Shown: in pieces, positions 56,727 through 64,000 of the stretch
Layout: the number at the start of each line of letters is the position of its first letter
Position numbering within the stretch: the first letter of the stretch is position 1
From: Caldicellulosiruptor diazotrophicus
Lineage (GTDB): Bacteria; Bacillota; Thermoanaerobacteria; Caldicellulosiruptorales; Caldicellulosiruptoraceae
Direction: 5' to 3'
Assembly: GCF_017347585.1 (NCBI RefSeq)
Contig: NZ_AP024480.1
Coordinates: 1,696,001 to 1,760,000, forward strand
Length of the DNA: 64,000 nucleotides
Position numbers and translations under genes: made by a program
Notes under the pieces: model-generated
Seen by the model: only the letters and a program-made list of their open reading frames with translations
Database searches by the model: none
Told to the model about the DNA's origin: nothing

Positions 56727-57650
56727 TCAGACCTTTTCAGCAACTCTCAGTTTTGCGCTGTGACTTCTTTTGTTTTTCTCAATCTCTTCTTTAGAAGGGG
56801 TTATTGGCTTTTTTGTTATGATGTTAAGCTCTTTTTTCTTGCCACATATACAGACAGGAAGATCTTTCGGACAAATACAGTCAAGTGAGTGAAATTTGAA
56901 AAACTCTTTTACTATTCTATCTTCAAGAGAGTGAAAAGAAATTGCACATATCCTCCCACCAGATTTCAAAAATCTCAAACTCTTTTCAAGCGCGATCATT
57001 ATTTCCTCAAGTTCTCTGTTTACCTCTATTCGGATAGCCTGGAAAGTCTTTTGTGCAGGATGTGAACCATCTTTTGGCTTCGGTACCACAGAAGAAATCA
57101 AGCTACTCAATTCTGTTGTGGTTTCAATAGGCTTTTTATTCCTTCTTTCCACAATCGCTTTTGCAATCCTTCTTGCAAACCTCTCTTCACCATACTCTCT
57201 TATTATTCTCTCTAAATCTTCCTTAGAATAGAAATTGATAACATCATACGCGGTTAGTTTTGATGTTGTATCCATCCTCATATCTAAAAAAGCTTCTTTG
57301 CTGTACGAAAAACCTCTTTCTTGCTTGTCAAGTTGCAATGAAGAAACACCAAAGTCGAAGAGTATTCCATCTATCTTTTCAATTCCTAAAGCTTCCAGCA
57401 CCTCATCAACTTTTGAAAATGAAGAATGCACTATCTCTACATTCTTGTAAGCTTCTAATTTTCTTCTGCCAAGCTCAATAGCTTCCAAGTCCCTGTCAAT
57501 AGCAATAAGAAAACCTTTGTTAGAAATCCTTTCAAGTATTCTTTTTGAATGTCCACCAAGACCAAAAGTAGCATCAACATAAATTCCATCCGGATTTGTA
57601 ACAAGAAAAAACACCGACTCTTCAAGTAGCACCGGTATGTGTTCATACAT
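56727..57650 (-). CDS. rsmH: 16S rRNA (cytosine-1402 N4) methyltransferase
   Basis: 307 residues. HIPVLLEESVFFL, DATFGLGGHSKRIL (SAM motif), FDFGVSSLQLD, FQAIRIEVNRELEEI and HSLEDRIVKEFF are RsmH signatures. SD AAGGAG before the ATG. Second gene of the dcw cluster. Confidence 0.98.
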   Translation of the reverse strand: MYEHIPVLLEESVFFLVTNPDGIYVDATFGLGGHSKRILERISNKGFLIAIDRDLEAIELGRRKLEAYKNVEIVHSSFSKVDEVLEALGIEKIDGILFDFGVSSLQLDKQERGFSYSKEAFLDMRMDTTSKLTAYDVINFYSKEDLERIIREYGEERFARRIAKAIVERRNKKPIETTTELSSLISSVVPKPKDGSHPAQKTFQAIRIEVNRELEEIMIALEKSLRFLKSGGRICAISFHSLEDRIVKEFFKFHSLDCICPKDLPVCICGKKKELNIITKKPITPSKEEIEKNKRSHSAKLRVAEKV

Positions 57651-57677
57651 TAAACTTTCCCCTACTCCTTCTAAAAC

Positions 57678-58109
57678 TTATATACCCAGCTCCTCCATTT
57701 TTTGTGCTATTCTATCAACCGAAAGGTCCTCATTAGTCATTTCTTTGAGCCAGTTATCCTCGCTCCATATTTCAATTCTTGTCATAACACCAATTATAAA
57801 TACCTCTTTTTGAATACCTGCATATTCTCTTAGGTTCTGGGGAATGAGGACTCTCCCCTGCTTGTCAACCTCGCACTCACACGCCCCCGCAAAGAAAAAT
57901 CTCAAAAATGTTCGTGCTTCTTTGCTTGTAAGTGGAAGTTTTTTAAGCTTTTCCTCAAGCACAGACCACTCTTTCAAAGAATATCCAAAAAGGCAGTTAT
58001 CAAGTCCTTTTGTAAGGATAAATCTCTCACCAAGTTCTTCTCTGAATTTAGAAGGAAGTATTATTCTACCTTTATTGTCTACCACATGCTTGTATTCTCC
58101 TATTAACAT
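57678..58109 (-). CDS. mraZ: Transcriptional regulator MraZ
   Basis: 143 residues: two SpoVT/AbrB-like halves ([26 protein letters not shown] and [23 protein letters not shown]). It controls the dcw operon by binding short direct repeats. Three AAAGTGG boxes lie directly before its start. Confidence 0.97.
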   Translation of the reverse strand: MLIGEYKHVVDNKGRIILPSKFREELGERFILTKGLDNCLFGYSLKEWSVLEEKLKKLPLTSKEARTFLRFFFAGACECEVDKQGRVLIPQNLREYAGIQKEVFIIGVMTRIEIWSEDNWLKEMTNEDLSVDRIAQKMEELGI

Positions 58110-58113
58110 TAAA

Positions 58114-58140
58114 CCACTTTACTCCACTTTGAACCACTTT
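58114..58140 (-). promoter_or_regulatory. Three MraZ-type operator boxes
   Basis: Exact AAAGTGG repeats (minus strand) at 58134-58140, 58124-58130 and 58114-58120, each 10 bases apart; the last ends four bases before the mraZ ATG. AAAGTG-type repeats at this period are the known MraZ operator pattern. Autoregulation is inferred. Confidence 0.8.
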
Positions 58141-58150
58141 ATAAAAATAT

Positions 58151-58180
58151 TCTATACCAATTTGAAAAATCCTTCAACAA
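58151..58180 (-). promoter_or_regulatory. Probable promoter of the dcw cluster
   Basis: TATAGA (58151-58156) on the minus strand with a weak -35 (TTGTTG, spacer 18, or TTGAAG, spacer 15). It lies just upstream of the MraZ boxes. The exact -35 cannot be decided by eye. Confidence 0.4.
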
Positions 58181-58190
58181 ATGAAAAAAA

Positions 58191-58220
58191 AAATAGGGCA
58201 GATTTTTATCTGCCCTATTT
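58191..58220 (-). terminator. Terminator of the Spo0E-like gene
   Basis: Perfect 12-base arms AAATAGGGCAGA (58191-58202) and TCTGCCCTATTT (58209-58220); a nine-T run follows on the minus strand. It separates the Spo0E-like gene from the mraZ promoter. Confidence 0.9.
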
Positions 58221-58291
58221 TTTATATCGTAAAAATTCTCATCTTTTGTGTTTTGCCTCCTATCAGGCTCTTTTTGACCAGGCAAACTTTT

Positions 58292-58471
58292 TTACACATT
58301 CCCTTCCTTTTTGACTAACTTTTTGAGCACCATTTCATTTCTCTCTTTGTAATAATCCAGAATCAGCTTGTCCAATTCTGTACTGACATGATATATTGAC
58401 TCATAATCAGCGTTGCTGTTAATCAGTTCATCCAACTTCTCTCTCAACTTCATTATCTTTTCTGTTATCAT
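58292..58471 (-). CDS. Spo0E-like aspartyl-phosphate phosphatase (small)
   Basis: A 59-residue protein of two helices. It starts MITEKIMKLREKLDELINSN and carries HVSTELDKLILDYYKE, the Spo0E-family core (S-x-E-LD-x-LI-x-x-Y). Such proteins dephosphorylate Spo0A~P or similar receivers and slow sporulation. The ATG at 58471 has GGTGGG upstream. It has a consensus promoter (58503-58531) and its own terminator, so it is a single-gene transcript between lgt and mraZ. Identification is by motif only. Confidence 0.85.
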   Translation of the reverse strand: MITEKIMKLREKLDELINSNADYESIYHVSTELDKLILDYYKERNEMVLKKLVKKEGNV

Positions 58472-58502
58472 ATTCCCACCATCTTACAAAGATTGTATTT
58501 TA

Positions 58503-58531
58503 ATTATAAACCCAAACGCGTATTTTGTCAA
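58503..58531 (-). promoter_or_regulatory. Consensus promoter of the Spo0E-like gene
   Basis: TTGACA (58526-58531), 17-base spacer, TATAAT (58503-58508) on the minus strand, 32 bases before the start codon. Confidence 0.85.
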
Positions 58532-58568
58532 CAAAAATACTCTAAAAATACATTGTGCTGTTTTTTTG

Positions 58569-59372
58569 CTATATTTTGTCGAAAAATGACCTTTTGTTCT
58601 TTAACACAATTGTACTTCCTACAACAATGCACAAAGCTGCAACAATCTGGGATACTCTAAAATTCCCTATCATTAAACTGTCTGTTCTCAACCCCTCGAT
58701 GAAAAACCTTCCGGTAGAATAAAATATTAAATAAAATCCTAACATATCCCCTTCTTTCTTTTTATACTTTCTGAGAAATAATAAAAGCAAGAAGACAAAA
58801 AAGTCCCATAAAGACTCATACAAAAATGTTGGATGAACATCTATTCTTCTCCCAACTTCATTGCTATAAATCTGCATACGCCATGGAAGATTTGTCTCAT
58901 AGCCGTAAGCTTCCCTGTTTGCAAAGTTACCCCATCTTCCTATTGCCTGCCCTAATATCAGACCGTGAACACCCACATCACATATTTTGAAAAAATTTAT
59001 TTTTTTTATCTTGCAATAAATGTATGTGCTCAAAAGCGCACCTATCAAAGCTCCATATATCGCAATTCCACCCTGGCGAATGGCAAAAATGCTTAGAATA
59101 TTGTCCTTGAACTCTTTAAAATTAAAAATCACATAATAAGCCCTTGCAAAGATTATTGCAACAGGTAGTGCAATTATTGCAATGTCAAGCAAAACCTCTG
59201 GGTTTACTTCTTCTTTTTTAGCAAAATATGTGCTTGCAAGAAAACCACATAAAAAACCAATTGCAATTATAATCCCGTACCATCTGACCTCAAGTCCAAA
59301 AATCTTAAATGCAACTGGACTAAAATTAAATCTCAAACCAAGCCCTGGAAAAACAATACTATCATCTATCAT
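58569..59372 (-). CDS. lgt: Phosphatidylglycerol-prolipoprotein diacylglyceryl transferase
   Basis: 267 residues, seven membrane helices. VRWYGIIIAIGFLCG, the Lgt signature GRWGNFANREAYG (with the conserved Arg) and HPTFLYESLWDF are present. It attaches diacylglycerol to lipoprotein cysteines. The ATG at 59372 begins MIDDSIVFPGLG. Confidence 0.97.
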   Translation of the reverse strand: MIDDSIVFPGLGLRFNFSPVAFKIFGLEVRWYGIIIAIGFLCGFLASTYFAKKEEVNPEVLLDIAIIALPVAIIFARAYYVIFNFKEFKDNILSIFAIRQGGIAIYGALIGALLSTYIYCKIKKINFFKICDVGVHGLILGQAIGRWGNFANREAYGYETNLPWRMQIYSNEVGRRIDVHPTFLYESLWDFFVFLLLLFLRKYKKKEGDMLGFYLIFYSTGRFFIEGLRTDSLMIGNFRVSQIVAALCIVVGSTIVLKNKRSFFDKI

Positions 59373-59401
59373 TTTCCTTTGCTCCAAACTTTATATTTGT
59401 C

Positions 59402-60682
59402 TTAATTTGTTGGCCAAACAATTGATATACAGCTTGTACTTTCATCAAAAAATTCTTTGAGCCTTTTTTCGCACATTTCAAATGATACAGAAGATATTTG
59501 TTTAACATATTCAAATATATTTACTCCTTTGAAATAGTTGTATATAAACTCAACAGAGAGTTTTTCAGGATTATCAAACTTTCTCAAGTGAGTCCCCAAA
59601 ACAACCTTTTTTGCTCTCTCAAACTCTTCTCTGTCAATTCCTTTTTTCTTGACATCCTCAATGTGCTCAATTATTCTTCTGTAAACCTCTTCAGGGTCTT
59701 TGCTCTCTCCACCAATCATAAAGAATGAATATTCAGGTTCACAGTTGTACTCAAACCCAAAGTTCTGGTTGATAAGTCCTTCTTTATAAAGCTTTTCATA
59801 AAAATCTGTGGATTTTCCAAACAGCATTTCAGCCATTATCTGTGTTTGTATATCCTTCATTATCATCTCATATGGCGGAAGGTCATTTTGATTGTCTTTA
59901 AAGCCTATATAGAAGATTGGCACTGCCACTGAAAGCCTTGCCTCTATCTTTTTTTGATTTAATTTTTCAGGCTCATCAGGATAAATCCTTTCTATCAGGC
60001 TTTGATATTCTTTTGTCTTTTCCATCCTTTCAATTGTATCAAAAACTTTTTTAGGGTCCACATCACCGCATACAACAATTATCATATTGCTTGGATGATA
60101 GAATGTATTATAACACAAATACAAATCCTCTTTTGTAATTTTTTGAATACTCTCTAATGTTCCTGCAATGTCAATTTTCACAGGATTGTTTACATAAAGT
60201 GCATTCAAGAGATTAAAATAAACCCTCCAGTTTGGATTGTCCTGGTACATTCTTATCTCCTGTCCAATTATCCCTTTTTCTTTCTCGACATTTTGATCAG
60301 TAAAATACGGATTTTGAACAAAATCTAAGAGAATCTCAAAATTTTCATAAAAGTTTTGAGTGGATATAAAATAGTAGACTGTTTCTTTGAAGGAAGTAAA
60401 TGCATTTGCCATTGCACCAAATTTTGCAAATCTGTCAAACACATTTCCTTCTTCTTCCTCAAACAATTTGTGTTCCAAAAAATGTGCAATGCCATCTGGA
60501 ACCTCAACAACCTCTTTTGTTTTTGGATGAACAAATTTACTATCAACAGAACCGTATTTTGTTGCAAAACCTGCAAATGCCTTGCTGAAGTTTTTCTTTT
60601 TTATGACAAAAGCTTTTAGTCCATTTGAATATGAATTTATATAAATCTCTTCATTGAGAGCATCATCATAAATCCTTTCCAT
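59402..60682 (-). CDS. M16 family zinc peptidase, YmfH-like
   Basis: 426 residues. The inverted zinc motif HFLEH (residues about 66-70) with KLFEEEEGNVFDRFAKFGAMANAFTSF marks an active M16 enzyme; the downstream Glu of the second metal site lies in the EKEKGIIGQEIRMYQDNP stretch. In Bacillus ymfF-ymfH are adjacent; here the inactive partner precedes it with a 17-base overlap. Substrate unknown. Start ATG 60682 after GAGGTG. Confidence 0.93.
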   Translation of the reverse strand: MERIYDDALNEEIYINSYSNGLKAFVIKKKNFSKAFAGFATKYGSVDSKFVHPKTKEVVEVPDGIAHFLEHKLFEEEEGNVFDRFAKFGAMANAFTSFKETVYYFISTQNFYENFEILLDFVQNPYFTDQNVEKEKGIIGQEIRMYQDNPNWRVYFNLLNALYVNNPVKIDIAGTLESIQKITKEDLYLCYNTFYHPSNMIIVVCGDVDPKKVFDTIERMEKTKEYQSLIERIYPDEPEKLNQKKIEARLSVAVPIFYIGFKDNQNDLPPYEMIMKDIQTQIMAEMLFGKSTDFYEKLYKEGLINQNFGFEYNCEPEYSFFMIGGESKDPEEVYRRIIEHIEDVKKKGIDREEFERAKKVVLGTHLRKFDNPEKLSVEFIYNYFKGVNIFEYVKQISSVSFEMCEKRLKEFFDESTSCISIVWPTN

Positions 60683-61940
60683 CTTTAGCAACACCTCTGT
60701 TTTTCAAAAAATATACAGTATCAAGCTCAAACCTGTTTGCTATCTTTTTTATATCCTCTATATTCACATTTTTGAGGTTTTCAAAAACTTCCTTGGGTTC
60801 TATTATTTGTCCAACTAATGCCTGATTTAAATAAAAACTCAGAAGATCCCTTGGACTGTCATATATAGCCATCAGAGCTGTTTTATAATAGTTTATTGCA
60901 CTTTCATATTCGATATCATCAATCCTCCCATTTTTGATATCCTCTATCTGCTGCAAAATCATATTTAAAGCCTTTTCATAGTTTTCAATTTCAATTCCAG
61001 AGCTAATAATCATTACAGATTTGAACCTGTCAATCCTTGAAAATACGTAGTAGCACAAAGAAGCTTTTTCGCGAACATTTTCAAAAAGTTTTGATTTTGG
61101 AGATGCTCCTAGAATTCCGTTGAGCATCAAAAGTTTGTAATAATCCTCAGATGTCACATCCACATTTGTTCTTATCCCAAGGGCAATTTTGCCTTGATTT
61201 ACTTCCATCTCTTCTGTTACATATCTTGTGTTTTCAAATGGAATGTCTACAAAAAAATCATTGTGTATACTCTCTCTTTTTTCCTCTCCAAAAATCTCTA
61301 ATGCTTTTGAAGTTGCCCATTCTTCATCATAGTCACCATAGACAAACACGTACATAGGCTTTTTGGTAATAACCTCTTGGTATTGTGAAAAGAGCTTTTC
61401 TTTTGTGATGGTTTGCAAGTCATCAACATTTCCTTTTTCATAAAGAGCATAATTTTGCCCCTCAAACATAATCTCTATACATCTGTCAATTGCATATTGA
61501 ACCTTGTCGTTTATCCTGCTTTCAATCTCCTGTTTTAGATTGTTCTTCTCTTGCAATATAGCTTCTTCTTCAAATCCACCGCCATATTTTATCGGACCAT
61601 ATATGATGTCATACAAAAACTGTAGCGCTTTTGTATAAAGGTTTTCTCCTGCAAATCTATCATTTAAAAAGCTTATTGCAAATGAAATTGCCTGCAGGTC
61701 ACCCTTTTTATCCACATCAATGCTCAAAGATGCACCATACATATTGTCCAAAAATCTATTTATTTCTTTCATATCCTTGTACTTATTGTTCCCTCTTATT
61801 AAAACCATTGGAAATAGAGCATTTAAAGTATTTTTTTCTCTTTCAAGCCTATCTATAAAGGTAACTGAAATCCTGTTTATCTTGAACCTGTCATCACAAA
61901 ACGCCATATAAAAATTGTTGTTTTTCTCTTTTTTTTGCAT
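60666..61940 (-). CDS. M16 family protein without zinc motif, YmfF-like
   Basis: 424 residues with the M16 fold (FGEEKRE... region, KENVREKASLCYYVFSRIDRFKSVMIISSGIE) but no HxxEH motif; at the equivalent place is MVLIRGNNKYKDMKEINRFLDNMYGASLS. Probably the structural partner that forms a heterodimer with the YmfH-like peptidase. ATG at 61940 with GAGGAGATGG upstream. Confidence 0.9.
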   Translation of the reverse strand: MQKKEKNNNFYMAFCDDRFKINRISVTFIDRLEREKNTLNALFPMVLIRGNNKYKDMKEINRFLDNMYGASLSIDVDKKGDLQAISFAISFLNDRFAGENLYTKALQFLYDIIYGPIKYGGGFEEEAILQEKNNLKQEIESRINDKVQYAIDRCIEIMFEGQNYALYEKGNVDDLQTITKEKLFSQYQEVITKKPMYVFVYGDYDEEWATSKALEIFGEEKRESIHNDFFVDIPFENTRYVTEEMEVNQGKIALGIRTNVDVTSEDYYKLLMLNGILGASPKSKLFENVREKASLCYYVFSRIDRFKSVMIISSGIEIENYEKALNMILQQIEDIKNGRIDDIEYESAINYYKTALMAIYDSPRDLLSFYLNQALVGQIIEPKEVFENLKNVNIEDIKKIANRFELDTVYFLKNRGVAKDGKDL

Positions 61941-62033
61941 CTTACCATCTCCTCAAAAGACAACTTGCTAAAAGCTTATTTTCTCAATTTTATTTTACCC
62001 TTTTTTACAAATCTATCAACAAGTTTGCCATCT

Positions 62034-62435
62034 TCATAGCTCAGAAATTATTATCTCTTCAAACTTTAAAACCAACTTCCTAAATAGCTCTACATACTCA
62101 AGTTTAATGTTTTGGTAAATCTCATAAGCCATTTTTTGGTCATATAAGTGAGAAGTCATATTTCTATCTGAAAGCATTTTAAGCCATTTGTCACCGTCTT
62201 CTATAATGCCATTTTGATATGCATACTTTATAACGGTCCGAGGATTGTTAATCTCCAAACCAGTATACTTCAAATATTCCCTCATGAGCTTCCATGAAAG
62301 TTCAAAGACAAATTCAAATCTCTGGATTGCCCCGTCCATAATAATATCCTTGTCCGGCTGTATACTTATACCTTCTTCTAATCTTTTTAAAGCAGTCTTA
62401 AAATCTTCATACTTCTCTACTATTCTCTCTTTCAT
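62034..62435 (-). CDS. hepT: HEPN-domain toxin HepT (HI0074 family)
   Basis: 133 residues, all-helical HEPN fold. The RNase motif R-NMTS-H-L-Y (RX4HXY) is in LSDRNMTSHLYDQKMAY, near residue 95; FELSWKLMREYLKYTG and NPRTVIKYAYQNGII are typical of the HI0074 type. In studied pairs the tyrosine of this motif is adenylylated by MntA to block toxicity. Overlaps the mntA end by 29 bases. Confidence 0.92.
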   Translation of the reverse strand: MKERIVEKYEDFKTALKRLEEGISIQPDKDIIMDGAIQRFEFVFELSWKLMREYLKYTGLEINNPRTVIKYAYQNGIIEDGDKWLKMLSDRNMTSHLYDQKMAYEIYQNIKLEYVELFRKLVLKFEEIIISEL

Positions 62436-62742
62436 ATATAATTACTCCTTCTTTTATGATACTTTCTTTGAGATTTTCTTTTGTAATGCTATCGAACGCA
62501 ACAACATCAAACAGCAATATTGTATTAACTTCTTCTAATTCATCCTGGATTTTATAAATTGGATTTTCACTCTCCTCTTCAAGCCAAATACATATATCTA
62601 CATCAGAACCTCTTCTATAGTCTCCTCTTGCCCTCGAACCAAAGATACAAGCTTTTCTCACTTGCTTGTATTTCTTAAAAATTTCGATAATCTTATTTAA
62701 GATTTCTTCCTCTATTCCAAACCTTTTGGTTTCCACCTTCAT
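62407..62742 (-). CDS. mntA: MntA-type nucleotidyltransferase antitoxin (HI0073 family)
   Basis: About 111 residues. The minimal nucleotidyltransferase motif is GS-RARGDYRRGS-DVD (GSX10DXD), with a third acidic residue in LLFDVVAFD. It is the antitoxin that modifies HepT. ATG at 62742 has AAGGTGAG before it. Confidence 0.93.
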   Translation of the reverse strand: MKVETKRFGIEEEILNKIIEIFKKYKQVRKACIFGSRARGDYRRGSDVDICIWLEEESENPIYKIQDELEEVNTILLFDVVAFDSITKENLKESIIKEGVIIYERENSREV

Positions 62743-62763
62743 TCTCACCTTTTCAAAAAATTT

Positions 62764-62800
62764 AAAAAAGAGGGAGCTTAAATTTTCTCAAGCTCCTCTC
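62764..62800 (-). terminator. Terminator of gatB, with the stop codon inside
   Basis: GAGAGGAGCTT and AAGCTCCCTC form a stem with one bulge around an AT loop, followed by six T on the minus strand. The gatB TAA at 62778-62780 lies in the hairpin. Confidence 0.75.
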
Positions 62801-64000
62801 TTAAGATTTCATTCACAAGCTGTGGATTGGCCTTGCCTTTTGTTATCTTCATAACCTGCCCCACCAAAAATCCAAACGCCTTGTCTTTGCCATTCTTGTA
62901 ATCTTCTACTGATTTTGGATTGTTTGCTATTGCCTGTTTCACAGCTTCTAAAATTACGTTCTTGTCTGTTATCTGAACAAGCCCTTTTTCTTTTACAATA
63001 ACTTCAGGATCTTTGCCCGTTTCAAACATCTCTTCAAAGACTTGTTTTGCAATAGTGTTGGAAATTGTCTTGTTATCAACAAGGTTAATAAGGCTTGCAA
63101 GCTGATTTGGCTTAATCTTTATATTATTAATTTCCTCAGGTTCTAACCCTTTGTCATTTAAGATTCTCATAATCTCTCCCATCATCCAGTTGCTTGCAGC
63201 CTTTATGTTTTGCGTATATTTTATGCACTCTTCAAAATAGTTGGCTATAGCCTTTGATGAAGTCAGAACGCCGGCATCATATTCTGGAAGCCCATACTCT
63301 TTTATATACCTTTCCTTTTTCTGGTCAGGAAGCTCAGGAATTCTCTTTCTAATCTCCTCAATCCAGCTGTCGTCTACAACTATAGGTGGAAGGTCAGGCT
63401 CTGGGAAATACCTGTAGTCATGCGCTTCTTCTTTTGTCCTCATAGATAAACTTATACCTTTTGCATCATCCCAGCGCCTTGTCTCCTGAACAACAACACC
63501 GCCGCTTTCTAAAACCTCTATTTGTCTTCTTGCCTCATATTCTATTGCCCTCACAACAGATCTGAAAGAGTTTAAGTTTTTCATTTCTGTTCTTGTACCG
63601 AATTCTTTTGAACCTTTTGGTCGCACAGACAAATTCACATCCACTCTGAGCGAACCTTCCTGCATCTTGCAGTCAGAAACCTCTGTGTATTGCAAAATTG
63701 CTTTTAGCTTTTCAAGAAAAATTCGTGTCTCCTCACTTGAACGTAAATCCGGCTCTGTAACAATCTCAATCAAAGGAACACCGCACCTGTTAAAATCAAC
63801 AAGACTTCCTTCTTCCCACTGGTCATGAAGAAGCTTTCCAGCATCCTCTTCTATGTGAATTCTTTTTATTCCTATTCTCTTTTTCTGCCCATTTACCTCA
63901 ATGTCTATATAACCATTGTAACAGAGTGGCAAATCATACTGTGAAATCTGGTAAGCCTTTGGAAGGTCCGGATAAAAATAATTTTTTCTGTCTTGCTTAC
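62778..64000 (-). CDS. gatB: Asp-tRNA(Asn)/Glu-tRNA(Gln) amidotransferase subunit B (5' end beyond window)
   Basis: 407 residues of the C-terminal part are visible, open to the right edge ([23 protein letters not shown] at the start). [39 protein letters not shown] and [15 protein letters not shown] are GatB signatures, and the C-terminal YqeY/tail-helix domain ends LREELEKI. It provides kinase and tRNA-binding function of the GatCAB complex. gatC and gatA presumably lie to the right. Confidence 0.97.
   Translation of the reverse strand, partial: KQDRKNYFYPDLPKAYQISQYDLPLCYNGYIDIEVNGQKKRIGIKRIHIEEDAGKLLHDQWEEGSLVDFNRCGVPLIEIVTEPDLRSSEETRIFLEKLKAILQYTEVSDCKMQEGSLRVDVNLSVRPKGSKEFGTRTEMKNLNSFRSVVRAIEYEARRQIEVLESGGVVVQETRRWDDAKGISLSMRTKEEAHDYRYFPEPDLPPIVVDDSWIEEIRKRIPELPDQKKERYIKEYGLPEYDAGVLTSSKAIANYFEECIKYTQNIKAASNWMMGEIMRILNDKGLEPEEINNIKIKPNQLASLINLVDNKTISNTIAKQVFEEMFETGKDPEVIVKEKGLVQITDKNVILEAVKQAIANNPKSVEDYKNGKDKAFGFLVGQVMKITKGKANPQLVNEILREELEKI

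Overview
The window looks like chromosome from a low-GC, Gram-positive, anaerobic thermophile of the Clostridia. Gene content, codon bias and order fit Caldicellulosiruptor or a close relative in the Thermoanaerobacterales (an inference from memory of gene families; no search was run). Supporting signs are AT-rich DNA, a tungsten-type aldehyde:ferredoxin oxidoreductase, Firmicute sporulation regulators, SMC-ScpAB, GatB-type tRNA amidation, and strong TTGACA/TATAAT promoters. Almost everything lies on the minus strand, so transcription runs from high to low coordinates; the only plus-strand genes are a fumarylacetoacetate-hydrolase-family gene (3031) and a SpoVB-like flippase (5750). No rRNA, tRNA, IS element, prophage or CRISPR array was seen. 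No gene-free stretch reaches 300 bases; the three largest (2770-3030, 22869-23147, 42050-42324) hold promoters and terminators.

Layout from left to right. (1) 1-2769: an operon of a four-cluster ferredoxin-like subunit, an AOR-family oxidoreductase, a MoaD/ThiS-like sulfur carrier and a ThiF/MoeB-like activating enzyme cut by the window edge. (2) 3031-10707: FAH protein, a small basic protein behind a perfect 20-bp hairpin, BofC-like protein, YebC, SpoVB-like flippase, membrane protein, YigZ, Nudix and HflX. (3) 10827-22868: rpoB-rpoC, then after its own promoter L7Ae-like, rpsL, rpsG, fusA and tuf, ending in a strong terminator. (4) 23148-25478: glycerol-1-phosphate dehydrogenase homologue and an isolated CheB. 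(5) 25591-31793: HD-GYP sensor, AlbA_2 protein, TPR/HTH protein and thrS in one tightly overlapping unit. (6) 31836-39475: degenerate M23-like protein, ytfJ/gerW, DUF2953, scpB, scpA, trpS, M50 protease, lysA, acyl-CoA synthetase. (7) 39596-42049: spoIIGA-sigE-sigG. (8) 42325-58109: the division and cell-wall (dcw) cluster, mraZ-rsmH-ftsL-spoVD/ftsI-murE-murF-mraY-murD-ftsW-murG-murA-divIB-DUF881-sbp-ftsZ. (9) 58292-64000: a short Spo0E-like gene with its own promoter and terminator, lgt, a YmfF/YmfH M16 pair, a HepT/MntA toxin-antitoxin pair, and gatB cut by the right edge.

The main themes are wall synthesis and division joined to the forespore/mother-cell sigma factors (spoIIGA, sigE, sigG directly after ftsZ), the transcription/translation core, and a tungstopterin redox module. 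The most notable regulatory signals are a spoIIGA promoter with an abnormally long 21-base spacer (the hallmark of Spo0A-activated spoIIG promoters), three MraZ boxes at 10-base period before mraZ, and the hairpin that partly buries a ribosome binding site at 4196-4245. I saw no clearly new multi-gene system; the best candidates for follow-up are the AOR module with its dedicated MoaD/ThiF pair, the TPR protein with a TFIIB/DUF6398-like tail coupled to thrS, and the unassigned hairpin-led gene at 3821-4183.
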